Shown: positions 34,080 to 41,912 of the stretch, in pieces | How the letters are laid out: each line of letters opens with the position of its first letter | Numbering within the stretch: the stretch's first letter is position 1 | NCBI RefSeq assembly: GCF_023746535.1 | Contig: NZ_CP098747.1 | Location: 1,804,364-1,868,363, forward strand | DNA: 64,000 bases | From: Sneathiella marina | GTDB lineage: Bacteria > Pseudomonadota > Alphaproteobacteria > Sneathiellales > Sneathiellaceae | Direction of reading: 5' to 3' | The notes under the pieces: generated by a model | Told to the model about the DNA's origin: nothing | Seen by the model: only the letters and a program-made list of their open reading frames with translations | The model's database searches: none | Program-made: the position numbers and the translations under genes

Positions 34080-34358
34080 TTCAAATATTCCTAAGCATTA
34101 AAAATTTTAATTATTTTATTTAAATGGGATTGTGTTAATAAAAATCAATATATTATTAATCTATTATTCTTTTTTATTTTTATTATTTTCTTCTATGTAA
34201 TTTTTCATGCTACCGAGCAGTGAATACACACGTATTAGATTTATAAAAATAATTATATCCTCTTTAAAATAGAAATTTCAAAACCAAATACTGTCTAGGC
34301 GGCGGGCAAATTTAAGGCCACGCGTCTATCTCTTGGTCCAAATTTAAAGGGGGGAAAT
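34080..34358. promoter_or_regulatory. AT-rich divergent promoter region between reb genes and sigma factor
   Basis: A 279-base region with no ORF, extremely AT-rich from about 34085 to 34265. It contains TTAAT-AAAA-ATCAA at 34135-34148, one base from the FNR/FixK consensus. Two direct copies of CAAATTTAA(A)GG start at 34307 and 34339, 32 bases (about three helical turns) apart; the second abuts the sigma-factor ribosome site. Promoters in both directions are expected; exact ones are not assigned. Confidence 0.55.
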
Positions 34359-35063
34359 GTGGAACTAAACGGCCGATTACTGCAAGTAGATGAGAGTGCT
34401 ACAAAAGCTATCCTGGCAGGAAAATCGAAAAACTCTCTGCTAATTAAAGAATGTGATGCACAGCCGGCATCTAATGGTGTGGAAAATGCACCTGTAAAAG
34501 TTGATCCGGTTCTTTCAGAAAGCTCCCGTTGTAAACAGGAAGATTTTTGGCGAGCCTGGAATAGCCATAGAGAATACCTAAAACGGCTAAGCATGATCTG
34601 GATGAATGTGAGTGCGGCGGACGCAGAAGACGCGTTTAGCGAGGCAACTATTCGAGCGTACGAAAAATACGAGTTTCATGCCAGCCAAATTAGCAATGAA
34701 CGAGCATGGTTTGCGAGATTACTGCACAATATTTGTATTGATAAGCATCGCTCAAACAAGCGGCTCAAAACATTATGTGAACGCGTCAGGGAAATAAATA
34801 CGGTTGATTTTTCCATTTTTGAATCAACGAATTTATCCCCGGAAGGATCGTTACTCAACGAAGAATTGAGTGGATTGCTTCTCACAGCAATTAGGGAATT
34901 ACCAGACCGTTTACAAAAACCGGTAATTTTGCGGTTGGTGCAAGGTGAGGATTACGATGACATCGCAAAAGTTTTGGAGATTACGAATGACAACGCACGG
35001 AAAAGAGTACAGCAAGGTCGAAGCGCTTTACGCAGAAAACTCCTTCATATTTGGTCCGGGTAA
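34359..35063 (+). CDS. ECF-type RNA polymerase sigma factor linked to reb genes
   Basis: A 234-residue sigma-70 family protein. The GTG at 34359 has a G-rich ribosome site five bases upstream; an ATG two bases earlier is out of frame and stops at once. Region 2 spans about 66-130 (AEDAFSEATIRAYEKYEFH to ARLLHNICIDKHRSNKR) and region 4 spans 175-230 (IRELPDRLQKPVILRLVQGEDYDDIAKVLEITNDNARKRVQQGRSALRRKL). A ~60-residue N-terminal extension has no recognised domain. No anti-sigma gene is adjacent. Divergent placement next to the reb genes suggests it switches on R-body production. Confidence 0.87.
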   Translation: MELNGRLLQVDESATKAILAGKSKNSLLIKECDAQPASNGVENAPVKVDPVLSESSRCKQEDFWRAWNSHREYLKRLSMIWMNVSAADAEDAFSEATIRAYEKYEFHASQISNERAWFARLLHNICIDKHRSNKRLKTLCERVREINTVDFSIFESTNLSPEGSLLNEELSGLLLTAIRELPDRLQKPVILRLVQGEDYDDIAKVLEITNDNARKRVQQGRSALRRKLLHIWSG

Positions 35064-35229
35064 CTCGATTCTCGTCTACAGCTTAAATATAGCGTGAGTT
35101 TTTCGTTGAAGGGACTAAAAGGGAGGGCGAAATATTTTCTGCAAGCTTAGGCTATTAGTCTGGAGCGGATAACGCTAAGCTTTAAAGCTAGTTTAGCGAT
35201 CTTGTTACTTCTTGGGAATATTTAGGCAA

Positions 35230-36180
35230 ATGCATCCGGCAAAATCTGTAATATTTTTTACGACTTCCTCTGGCGCCGGTTATGGGCTGCTATTTGCGCT
35301 CATTCTGGGGAATATACTAAGTGCTCTGCCAACATATCCATATTTTCTTTTGTCAGCTTATGCTGTCTCGTTTGTCCTGATTGGATGTGGTCTGTTGTCA
35401 TCTACATTCCATCTCGGACATCCTGAAAGAGCCTGGAGGGCGTTAAGTCAATGGCGGTCTTCGTGGTTAAGCCGAGAAGGTGTCCTTGCGGTGCTGACCT
35501 TTGTGCCAGCAGGTATTTATGCTTCATACCTTATTTTCTTTTCGGAGGAATATTTTCTTTCCATTGAAATTATTGGGGTTATCGCCGTAGTTTGCTGTGT
35601 TTCTACTGTTTATTGTACCGCTATGATATATGCGAGCCTAAAAACGGTCCATGCTTGGTCGAATTGGCGGGTGCCCGCCGGATATTTATTGTTGTCCTTA
35701 ACGACCGGATGCGTGATTTTGAGCGCTTTAATGTTTTTTTGGGGCTATCAGGCTAGTTTCATAAGCGTTTTCGCCGTTGCCTTATTGCTTATTTCAGCGG
35801 CCTGGAAGCACTCTTATTGGCAATTTTTAGATAGATCTAAAAGTGCGTCTTCTCCTGAATCAGCAACAGGACTTGGCGAATTCGGTAAAGTTCGGCAGTT
35901 CGAAGTGCCTCACACGGAAGCAAATTATCTAAATAAGGAAATGGGATTTGTCGTCGCTCGAAAACATTCCGTTCGGCTTCGGCAAATAGTATTTGTCTGT
36001 GCTTTTTTTGTTCCGGCCATATTGTTGATGTTAACTTTAATGCTGGGAGCAATTGGCGCCGGATTTGCTGCCGGCATATCGATAGTTTCGCTGGCCATGG
36101 GAATATTGGTCGAACGATGGTTGTTTTTTGCAGAAGCAAAACATACGGTCAATTTGTACTACGGAGCGCATGAAGCATAG
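35230..36180 (+). CDS. DmsC-like quinol-oxidising membrane anchor, orphan
   Basis: A 316-residue integral membrane protein from the ATG at 35230 (a TTG at 35212 is possible). Eight or so hydrophobic helices, the motif STFHLGHPERAWRALSQWRSSWLSREG, and near the C-terminus NYLNKEMGFVVARKHSVRLRQ are characteristic of DmsC anchors of DMSO-reductase-type complexes, which pass quinol electrons to an Fe-S subunit. No DmsA or DmsB gene adjoins; a molybdopterin oxidoreductase lies 6.7 kb away and no four-cluster ferredoxin subunit is in the window. It follows the sigma factor by 166 bases on the same strand and ends at a terminator. Confidence 0.82.
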   Translation: MHPAKSVIFFTTSSGAGYGLLFALILGNILSALPTYPYFLLSAYAVSFVLIGCGLLSSTFHLGHPERAWRALSQWRSSWLSREGVLAVLTFVPAGIYASYLIFFSEEYFLSIEIIGVIAVVCCVSTVYCTAMIYASLKTVHAWSNWRVPAGYLLLSLTTGCVILSALMFFWGYQASFISVFAVALLLISAAWKHSYWQFLDRSKSASSPESATGLGEFGKVRQFEVPHTEANYLNKEMGFVVARKHSVRLRQIVFVCAFFVPAILLMLTLMLGAIGAGFAAGISIVSLAMGILVERWLFFAEAKHTVNLYYGAHEA

Positions 36181-36207
36181 AAAAGGCCAGCTAGAGGCTG
36201 GCCTTTT
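36181..36207. terminator. Bidirectional rho-independent terminator
   Basis: AAAAGGCCAGC (36181-36191) pairs perfectly with GCTGGCCTTTT (36197-36207) over a 5-base loop. It starts at the base after the DmsC-like stop codon and precedes the end of the convergent helicase gene. The A/T arms make it usable on both strands. Confidence 0.9.
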
Positions 36208-36227
36208 CCTGTTATTGTCGAATTTTA

Positions 36228-37607
36228 CTAGCTGGCGCGCTTAAATTTCTGCCGTTTAGCATTTGAACGTTTAAAATTCGGATTTGCATTCTTGTTTTCG
36301 GACTTATCAGACTTAAATCCCGGCTTGCCTTTATTTTTACTGACGGTTTTCTTTGGGCGTTTGCGGAATGGTTTGACTTCTGCTGAAGTTTTCTTTTCAC
36401 CCGGCTTGCGGGATGGGCGTCCTGACCGTCCTGGACGATGCTTTTTCTTTTCCTGAACTGACGCCGGCGCGGGGAAGGGATGGTCGTCATCTACGCGTAC
36501 CTTTTGCTTGATAATTTGTTCAACATTGCGAAGAAGATTGCGTTCACGAGGTTCGCAAATTGAAATCGCAGTACCTGTCGCGCCAGCACGACCGGTTCGG
36601 CCAACACGATGGATATAATTCTCCGGTTCCATGGGTAAATCGTAATTGATGACATGGGTGATCCCGTTGACATCAATACCGCGTGCCGCGACATCCGTCG
36701 CGACCAGCACGGAAAATTTTCCATTTTTGAAGGAGCGGAGCGTTCTCTCACGGGCTCTTTGGTGAAGGTCTCCATGGATCGCAGCGGTTTTTATGTCCTC
36801 GACTTCATTCTCGATTTCTTCCGCCAGAATGTCAGCTGTCGCTTTTGTTCTAACAAACACAAGGACGCGTTCTTTGTCGCCTTTTGCGAGAAGATGCATC
36901 AAGAGGTCTTTTTTGTCTGGCTGCCGTACCATGAGAACCGAATGATCGATTGTAGAGGCGACAGCAGTCTGGCGCTTGGCTTCGACATATTTTGGGTTCT
37001 TCAGGAGTTTCTGTGACAGTTTCTTGATAGCAGGGCTCATTGTTGCGGAGAACATAACTGTCTGATGTTCTTCGGGAAGTTTATCGACAATCAAATTAAC
37101 ATCATCGATAAAACCCATATCAAGCATGCGATCGGCTTCATCCAAAATCAAAGTCTGAACCATATCGAGCTGAACAGTGCCGCGTTTCATATGGTCCATA
37201 AGACGGCCGGGTGTGGCCACTAGGACATCAACGCCACGAGATAGTTGCTGCAGCTGCGGACCATATGGTGCGCCACCATAAACAACCGTATGAAACAATT
37301 TCATGCCTCGGGTGAAAACGCGAATACATAAGCCGATTTGACTGGCAAGTTCACGCGTTGGAGCGAGAATGATCGCTGTTGGCTTGCCCGATTTTGGGCG
37401 AACCCGCTCATGTTGTAAGCGTTGCAATAGGGGAAGTACAAATGCGGCTGTTTTACCGCCACCAGTTTCCGCAACACCCATCAGGTCACCGCCTTCAAGC
37501 AGTTCTGGTATGGCGGCGGACTGAATAGCCGTCGGGGCGTCAAAGCCCTGTTTTTCGATCGCACGCAAAAGCGGCCCAACAAGGTTGAGCTCTGTAAATT
37601 CGGTCAT
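36228..37607 (-). CDS. rhlE: DEAD-box RNA helicase RhlE
   Basis: A 459-residue RNA helicase. The start at 37607 gives MTEFTELNLVGPLLRAIEKQGFDAPTAIQ with the Q-motif; the frame extends upstream to 37772 but without helicase sequence. Walker A is AETGGGKT (46-53), motif II is DEAD (156-159), motif III is SAT, and motif VI is HRVGRTGRAG. The last ~75 residues are Lys/Arg-rich low-complexity sequence expected to bind RNA. RhlE-type enzymes help ribosome maturation and RNA turnover, often in the cold. A ~450-base region without genes lies upstream. Confidence 0.92.
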   Translation of the reverse strand: MTEFTELNLVGPLLRAIEKQGFDAPTAIQSAAIPELLEGGDLMGVAETGGGKTAAFVLPLLQRLQHERVRPKSGKPTAIILAPTRELASQIGLCIRVFTRGMKLFHTVVYGGAPYGPQLQQLSRGVDVLVATPGRLMDHMKRGTVQLDMVQTLILDEADRMLDMGFIDDVNLIVDKLPEEHQTVMFSATMSPAIKKLSQKLLKNPKYVEAKRQTAVASTIDHSVLMVRQPDKKDLLMHLLAKGDKERVLVFVRTKATADILAEEIENEVEDIKTAAIHGDLHQRARERTLRSFKNGKFSVLVATDVAARGIDVNGITHVINYDLPMEPENYIHRVGRTGRAGATGTAISICEPRERNLLRNVEQIIKQKVRVDDDHPFPAPASVQEKKKHRPGRSGRPSRKPGEKKTSAEVKPFRKRPKKTVSKNKGKPGFKSDKSENKNANPNFKRSNAKRQKFKRAS

Positions 37608-38057
37608 AAATACTGTGTCCTCAGGTAGCCACATCAAAGGGATTGCTCTATGGTGCAAAGCAATCGTAAAGTCCAAGAAAGGTGAGGAACCGTCTCTCCT
37701 CGACCTGGCTCGGATTATCCTTTGGAAAATCTGACCGTCACCAGCAACAATTGCTGGGGAAATACCGTTCAAAACCTGACAATTGGTTGCAACAAAAAAG
37801 TATATTTGTTGGCACCAAATACAGCGGATTAGCGCTGTTACCCGCCATATGATCTGTTCGTGTCAGAATGTCAAGCAGTAATGCGGTGCAGAACACTGCG
37901 TTTGATGATTTACTACTTTTTAAATTTTGACTATTTGCGTATGTTGTGGCCAAGTAATTGTTGGCGATGAGTAAAGTATATTTCATCGGTTATCGTATTT
38001 TATAACTAATTGAGTGTAAGTTACCAATATAACATTGGAATGACTTAGGGGGTGCAA
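37608..38057. promoter_or_regulatory. Long divergent region between rhlE and mscS-like gene
   Basis: A 450-base gap without a convincing gene. It holds a perfect hairpin CCAGCAA-CAA-TTGCTGG at 37741-37757 and the short stems GAGGA/TCCTC and CAGCG/CGCTG nearby. Part may be a long rhlE leader, since cold-induced helicase mRNAs often have structured 5' leaders. The AT-rich half next to the channel gene probably holds its promoter. No clear -35/-10 pair is assigned. Confidence 0.4.
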
Positions 38058-38867
38058 ATGGAAGAAGTAATAGACGAAGTCGTATTGATCATAACCCAGT
38101 ATGGATTGGACGTGATAGGTGCGATCATCATCCTGCTGGTTGGCTATATATTGTCAAAAAGGATACCCTTGTCGCTCATCAAAATGATGAACAAAAAAGG
38201 ATTTGATCCAACCGTAAGCAATTTCCTGGGAAGCTTGACACGGTTCACGGTCCTTGCGATGACCATTATCTTTGTCTTGTCTCAGTTTGGTGTTCAGACA
38301 GCCAGTCTTGTTGCCATTTTTGGTGCGGCTGGTCTGGCGATTGGCTTGGCATTACAGGGTACCCTCAGCAATGTGGCGGGTGGCGTTATGTTATTGATCT
38401 TCCGGCCGATGAAAGTTGGAGATTTTGTCGAAACGGCAGGATATGCCGGAACGATTAAGACCATTGGTTTATTCACGACGGAAATGGCGACGCCGGACAA
38501 TATTCAGATTATTATTCCGAATGGATCCGTGTGGGGGAGTGCGGTCAGCAACTACAGTTTTCATTCAACAAGACGCATGGATCTGGTTATTGGCATTGCT
38601 TATGAAGATGATATTGACAAGGCGCAAGCTGTCATCGAGAAAGTCATTCTTGCAGACGAAAAGTCCCATAAAGACCCTGCACCCGTCATAGAAGTTGCTG
38701 AGCTTGCGGATAGTTCTGTTAATTTCACTGTACGTGTCTGGTGCAACAATGGGGACTATTTCCCACTTAAATTTGCGCTGACAAAAGCCATTAAACAGAC
38801 CTTTGACAAAGAAGGCATTAGCATTCCGTATCCACAATCAGTCGTACATCGCGTTACGGGCGACTAA
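38058..38867 (+). CDS. Small-conductance mechanosensitive channel (MscS family)
   Basis: A 269-residue inner-membrane channel from the ATG at 38058, which has a G-rich ribosome site close by (a GTG at 38052 is possible). Helices lie near residues 15-35 and 55-78. The pore helix AIFGAAGLAIGLALQGTLSNVAGGVMLLIFRPMKVGDFVE carries the Gly/Ala pattern of MscS TM3 and leads into the beta-domain. The C-terminal domain ends ISIPYPQSVVHR, as in E. coli-like MscS. It releases solutes on hypo-osmotic shock, which fits the betaine genes in the same region. A terminator hairpin follows. Confidence 0.94.
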   Translation: MEEVIDEVVLIITQYGLDVIGAIIILLVGYILSKRIPLSLIKMMNKKGFDPTVSNFLGSLTRFTVLAMTIIFVLSQFGVQTASLVAIFGAAGLAIGLALQGTLSNVAGGVMLLIFRPMKVGDFVETAGYAGTIKTIGLFTTEMATPDNIQIIIPNGSVWGSAVSNYSFHSTRRMDLVIGIAYEDDIDKAQAVIEKVILADEKSHKDPAPVIEVAELADSSVNFTVRVWCNNGDYFPLKFALTKAIKQTFDKEGISIPYPQSVVHRVTGD

Positions 38868-38876
38868 GCAGACCAA

Positions 38877-38908
38877 AACCGTTCCAAACATACAGGTTTG
38901 GAACGGTT
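38877..38908. terminator. Hairpin between convergent channel genes
   Basis: AACCGTTCCAAAC (38877-38889) pairs perfectly with GTTTGGAACGGTT (38896-38908) across a 6-base loop. On the minus strand the stem is followed by TTGG only, so it lacks a long T-run; strong stem stability and position between two convergent genes support termination in both directions. Confidence 0.75.
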
Positions 38909-38913
38909 CAAGA

Positions 38914-39354
38914 CTAGTTCTTATACTGGTCAATTCCCCATTTCTTCCAGAAAAATGTCCGGACATTGACCAGAAAAGCTGTACTCCAACCAAAGAGAAT
39001 GATGCCGCTTACAGCTTGCAATGAAGACGTTATTTGCCAATCTGGACTGAGGGTTATGTCACCATATCCAAGGGTCGTATATGTAACAGTGGAAAAATAT
39101 ATTCCATTGGCGAAATTTGAAACATCGCCTGTTACCCAATAGAATATTGCCCATACCCAGGCTTCAATGGTATGAGCACCAAACAAGCCCAATACGACGA
39201 TAATCATAATAATTATATGGCCATAAGTTGGTAATCTACGGTCCCACTTCGGTCCGACAATTTTAAGTCGTCGCATCAGTAGCTCAAGACAAACAGCGTG
39301 AATGACAACACATGCGATAATTAAGCCGGTACCGACCGTCAGCTGCAGAAACAT
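38914..39354 (-). CDS. Two-helix ion channel protein with K+ selectivity filter
   Basis: A 146-residue membrane protein from the ATG at 39354, which has AGAGGA nine bases upstream; a GTG at 39363 is less likely. Several hydrophobic helices precede the pore segment GIYFSTVTYTTLGYGDITLSP, with the TLGYGD potassium selectivity filter, and a final helix follows (ITSSLQAVSGIILFGWSTAFLVNV). No cytoplasmic regulatory domain is present. It probably conducts K+ as a tetramer. It converges with the MscS gene, giving a small osmotic/ion cluster. Confidence 0.88.
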   Translation of the reverse strand: MFLQLTVGTGLIIACVVIHAVCLELLMRRLKIVGPKWDRRLPTYGHIIIMIIVVLGLFGAHTIEAWVWAIFYWVTGDVSNFANGIYFSTVTYTTLGYGDITLSPDWQITSSLQAVSGIILFGWSTAFLVNVRTFFWKKWGIDQYKN

Positions 39355-39392
39355 AAGATTCACTCCTCTGATATCCGCGTCGCCAGTTTTAT

Positions 39393-40979
39393 TTACGCGG
39401 TATCAGCTTTTATCATGTCCGCGCCTTTTTCAGCTATCATTATTGTCGGGGCATTTGTGTTCCCGCCGATAAGTGTCGGCATGACTGAAGCGTCGGCAAT
39501 GCGGAGCCCGTCCATACCATGCACTTTAAGTTCGGGGTTAACGACCGCTAGTGGATCAGATCCCATTTTACAGGTGCCAACCGGGTGATAGACGGTATCG
39601 GCCCTGCTGCGAATGGCATTTTGAATTTCCGTATCGGAGTTCATATCAACCGCGTAGAGGGGCTTGCCGCGATAATTGTCAAAAGCCGGAGCTTCAAGAA
39701 TTTTTTGCATCATTTTTACGCCTTTTACCAACGTATCCATGTCATCAGGTTCGGAAAGAAAATTAGGATCGATGAGCGGATCAGCTAATGGATCTTTACT
39801 TTCCAAGCCAACATACCCGCGGCTTTTAGGTCGAAGGACACAAACGTGACAGCTAAAGCCGTGGCCCAGATGCGTTTTTCTCGCATGATCATCAAGAGGG
39901 CCGACGACAAAATGAAGCTGAATATCAGGGCGGGTAAGATCCGGTTCGGTTCGTAAAAATGCACCGCGCTCCGCCATGGGTGTGCTGATAATACCTGACC
40001 TGTCGCGGCGCCATTGAAAAATACCTTTGATCAGGTCAATGCCACCACCGAGTGAGATGCCCATTGTGTCACGAGAGGATGATTTATAAGCAGATACATA
40101 GTCAATATGATCCTGAAGGTTCTGTCCAACACCAGGAAGGTCATGCACAATTTCGATACCCTGTTTGGCCAATTCCGCTGCGGGGCCTACACCAGATAGC
40201 AGGAGCAGCTGTGGAGTAGCGAACGCTCCGCCGCATAGTATGATCTCACGTCTTGTTGAAATTTCATGAGCTTTACCGTCTTTCATATAAGTCAGGCCGG
40301 TCGCTTTTTTACCTTCAAACAGTAATTTGGTTGCTTGAGCGCCCGTGATAACATGCAAATTAGGACGGGATAAGTTGGGAGTTAAATACCCCTTTGCTGC
40401 ACTCCATCGTTCGCCATTTTTCTGGGTAACCTGATAACTCCCGACACCTTCTTGATTGAGGCCATTGAAATCATTGTTTGAGGGATATTGTACCTGCATA
40501 GCGGCATCGAGGAAGACATCACTGATCGGCATGGCAGAGCGGATATCAGCGACATTCAATGGCCCGCCTGTTCCATGCAGGTCGTCGGATCCCCGTTCAT
40601 TATTTTCTGCTTTTTTGAAATAGGGGAGGACATCTTCAAATGACCATCCTGTATTGCCGAGTGCAGCCCAGTCATCATAATCGGATTTATGTCCGCGAAC
40701 ATATAACATGGCATTTATGGAGCTGGATCCGCCTATCGTTTTTCCGCGCGGTTGGTATCCTTTGCGATTATTTAAATGGGGTTGTGGGGCTGTTTGAAAC
40801 CCCCAATTATAGAATTTTCGAGGGAGAATGGCAGCGACACCTATTGGTGCATGTATGAGGATACTATTGTCCGGTTTACCGGCCTCTAGTAAACAAACAT
40901 TTATGTTTGGGTCTTCGGTGAGCCTGCTTGCAATGACAGATCCGCCTGAACCACTCCCGACCACAATATAATCGTACAT
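39393..40979 (-). CDS. GMC family FAD-dependent oxidoreductase (choline dehydrogenase-like)
   Basis: A 528-residue flavoprotein. The N-terminal dinucleotide motif is YIVVGSGSGGSVIASRLTE, followed by the GMC signature GKTIGGSSSINAMLYVRGH. The C-terminal active-site region has VYHPVGTCKMGSD, with the base His, and GGNTNAPTIMIAEKGADMI. Such enzymes oxidise primary or secondary alcohols to aldehydes or ketones. It is related to but distinct from the betA-like protein at 49763 and lacks a neighbouring aldehyde dehydrogenase. Substrate is therefore open; it may act on another alcohol. Confidence 0.9.
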   Translation of the reverse strand: MYDYIVVGSGSGGSVIASRLTEDPNINVCLLEAGKPDNSILIHAPIGVAAILPRKFYNWGFQTAPQPHLNNRKGYQPRGKTIGGSSSINAMLYVRGHKSDYDDWAALGNTGWSFEDVLPYFKKAENNERGSDDLHGTGGPLNVADIRSAMPISDVFLDAAMQVQYPSNNDFNGLNQEGVGSYQVTQKNGERWSAAKGYLTPNLSRPNLHVITGAQATKLLFEGKKATGLTYMKDGKAHEISTRREIILCGGAFATPQLLLLSGVGPAAELAKQGIEIVHDLPGVGQNLQDHIDYVSAYKSSSRDTMGISLGGGIDLIKGIFQWRRDRSGIISTPMAERGAFLRTEPDLTRPDIQLHFVVGPLDDHARKTHLGHGFSCHVCVLRPKSRGYVGLESKDPLADPLIDPNFLSEPDDMDTLVKGVKMMQKILEAPAFDNYRGKPLYAVDMNSDTEIQNAIRSRADTVYHPVGTCKMGSDPLAVVNPELKVHGMDGLRIADASVMPTLIGGNTNAPTIMIAEKGADMIKADTA

Positions 40980-41062
40980 CCACCTTCCCCAACTTGGCTA
41001 TTCTACCTGTGTATATTGTTGAAAATTATGGACTAAAAGCGCCAAAGTGAGGAGAACTTTTT

Positions 41063-41896
41063 TTACCTTTCCTCAATCGGAGGCAATAATCTGAGCTCTT
41101 CAATAACATTGCGTGCAAAGGAATTTATTCTAAGCTCAGGATGACCCTGCGTCGCATCAAGGAGCGACTTCACATCTTTCTCTAAAATCCCGATTGTATT
41201 GTCCGGTGTGTATCCTTCATTGGCCCAGGAGATTTTCTCTATATTGTCCCCAAACCATGTGCTTCCGGAACTGGTTTTAGCAACATTGAGGAGAGTTTGC
41301 GTTGAAAAATCGAGGCTTTTTGCAGCTTCCATCACTTCCCGGACTGTAACAACAGAAACGGCAGCCAACATATTGTTTAAGACTTTACAAGTCGTTCCTG
41401 CGCCAACTGGTCCAAGATGATTTATTTCGGATCCCATGGCTTTCAGGACAGGCATTAGGCCCGGTATGATGTTTTCATCTCCGCCCACCATGAACGTCAG
41501 AGATCCCTCTATTGCCCTATAAGGCGCGCCTGACATTGGGGCGTCAATGAGATGCGTCGTCGCGGGAATCCTATTCTTTAGATCAATCACCATATTTGGG
41601 GAAATGGTGGAGCTGATAACAAGAATATCCGGACCTTCATTATCGCTAAACAGACCATCTGTGCCGAAACAGAGATCTTGCGTCTGTTGCCAGTCTCGAA
41701 CTACGGAGATGATAATGGAGCAATGCGACGCAAGTTCATTAGCGGATTTACACATTCGATTTTCGATGCCTGGAAACTCGTGCTTGGGTCTAATATCATA
41801 ACCTCGGACATCAAATCCATTTTTTACGAGGTTTATTGCCATGGGAAATCCCATTTCACCGCAGCCAGCGACACCAATTTTTAAAGGTTCAGGCAT
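41063..41896 (-). CDS. NAD(P)-dependent beta-hydroxyacid dehydrogenase (HIBADH/GarR family)
   Basis: A 277-residue Rossmann enzyme. The motif GVAGCGEMGFPMAINLVKNG binds the cofactor. The substrate loop DAPMSGAPYRAIEGSLTFMVGG contains Ser122, and the catalytic Lys171 is in GAGTTCKVLNNML. Members reduce or oxidise 3-hydroxyisobutyrate, tartronate semialdehyde or similar acids. The later glycerate 2-kinase suggests tartronate semialdehyde reductase as one option; this is inference. It is on the same strand as the upstream AraC gene with a 16-base gap. Confidence 0.88.
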   Translation of the reverse strand: MPEPLKIGVAGCGEMGFPMAINLVKNGFDVRGYDIRPKHEFPGIENRMCKSANELASHCSIIISVVRDWQQTQDLCFGTDGLFSDNEGPDILVISSTISPNMVIDLKNRIPATTHLIDAPMSGAPYRAIEGSLTFMVGGDENIIPGLMPVLKAMGSEINHLGPVGAGTTCKVLNNMLAAVSVVTVREVMEAAKSLDFSTQTLLNVAKTSSGSTWFGDNIEKISWANEGYTPDNTIGILEKDVKSLLDATQGHPELRINSFARNVIEELRLLPPIEER

Positions 41897-41912
41897 GCAC
41901 TATTTACTCCTA

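Noticed and set aside
34295-34594. 99-residue minus-strand ORF over the start of the sigma factor gene
   Set aside because: Antisense to clear sigma factor sequence, with no recognisable domain and no ribosome site.
37608-37772. N-terminal extension of RhlE
   Set aside because: The added residues resemble no helicase sequence; the Q-motif begins normally after the ATG at 37607.
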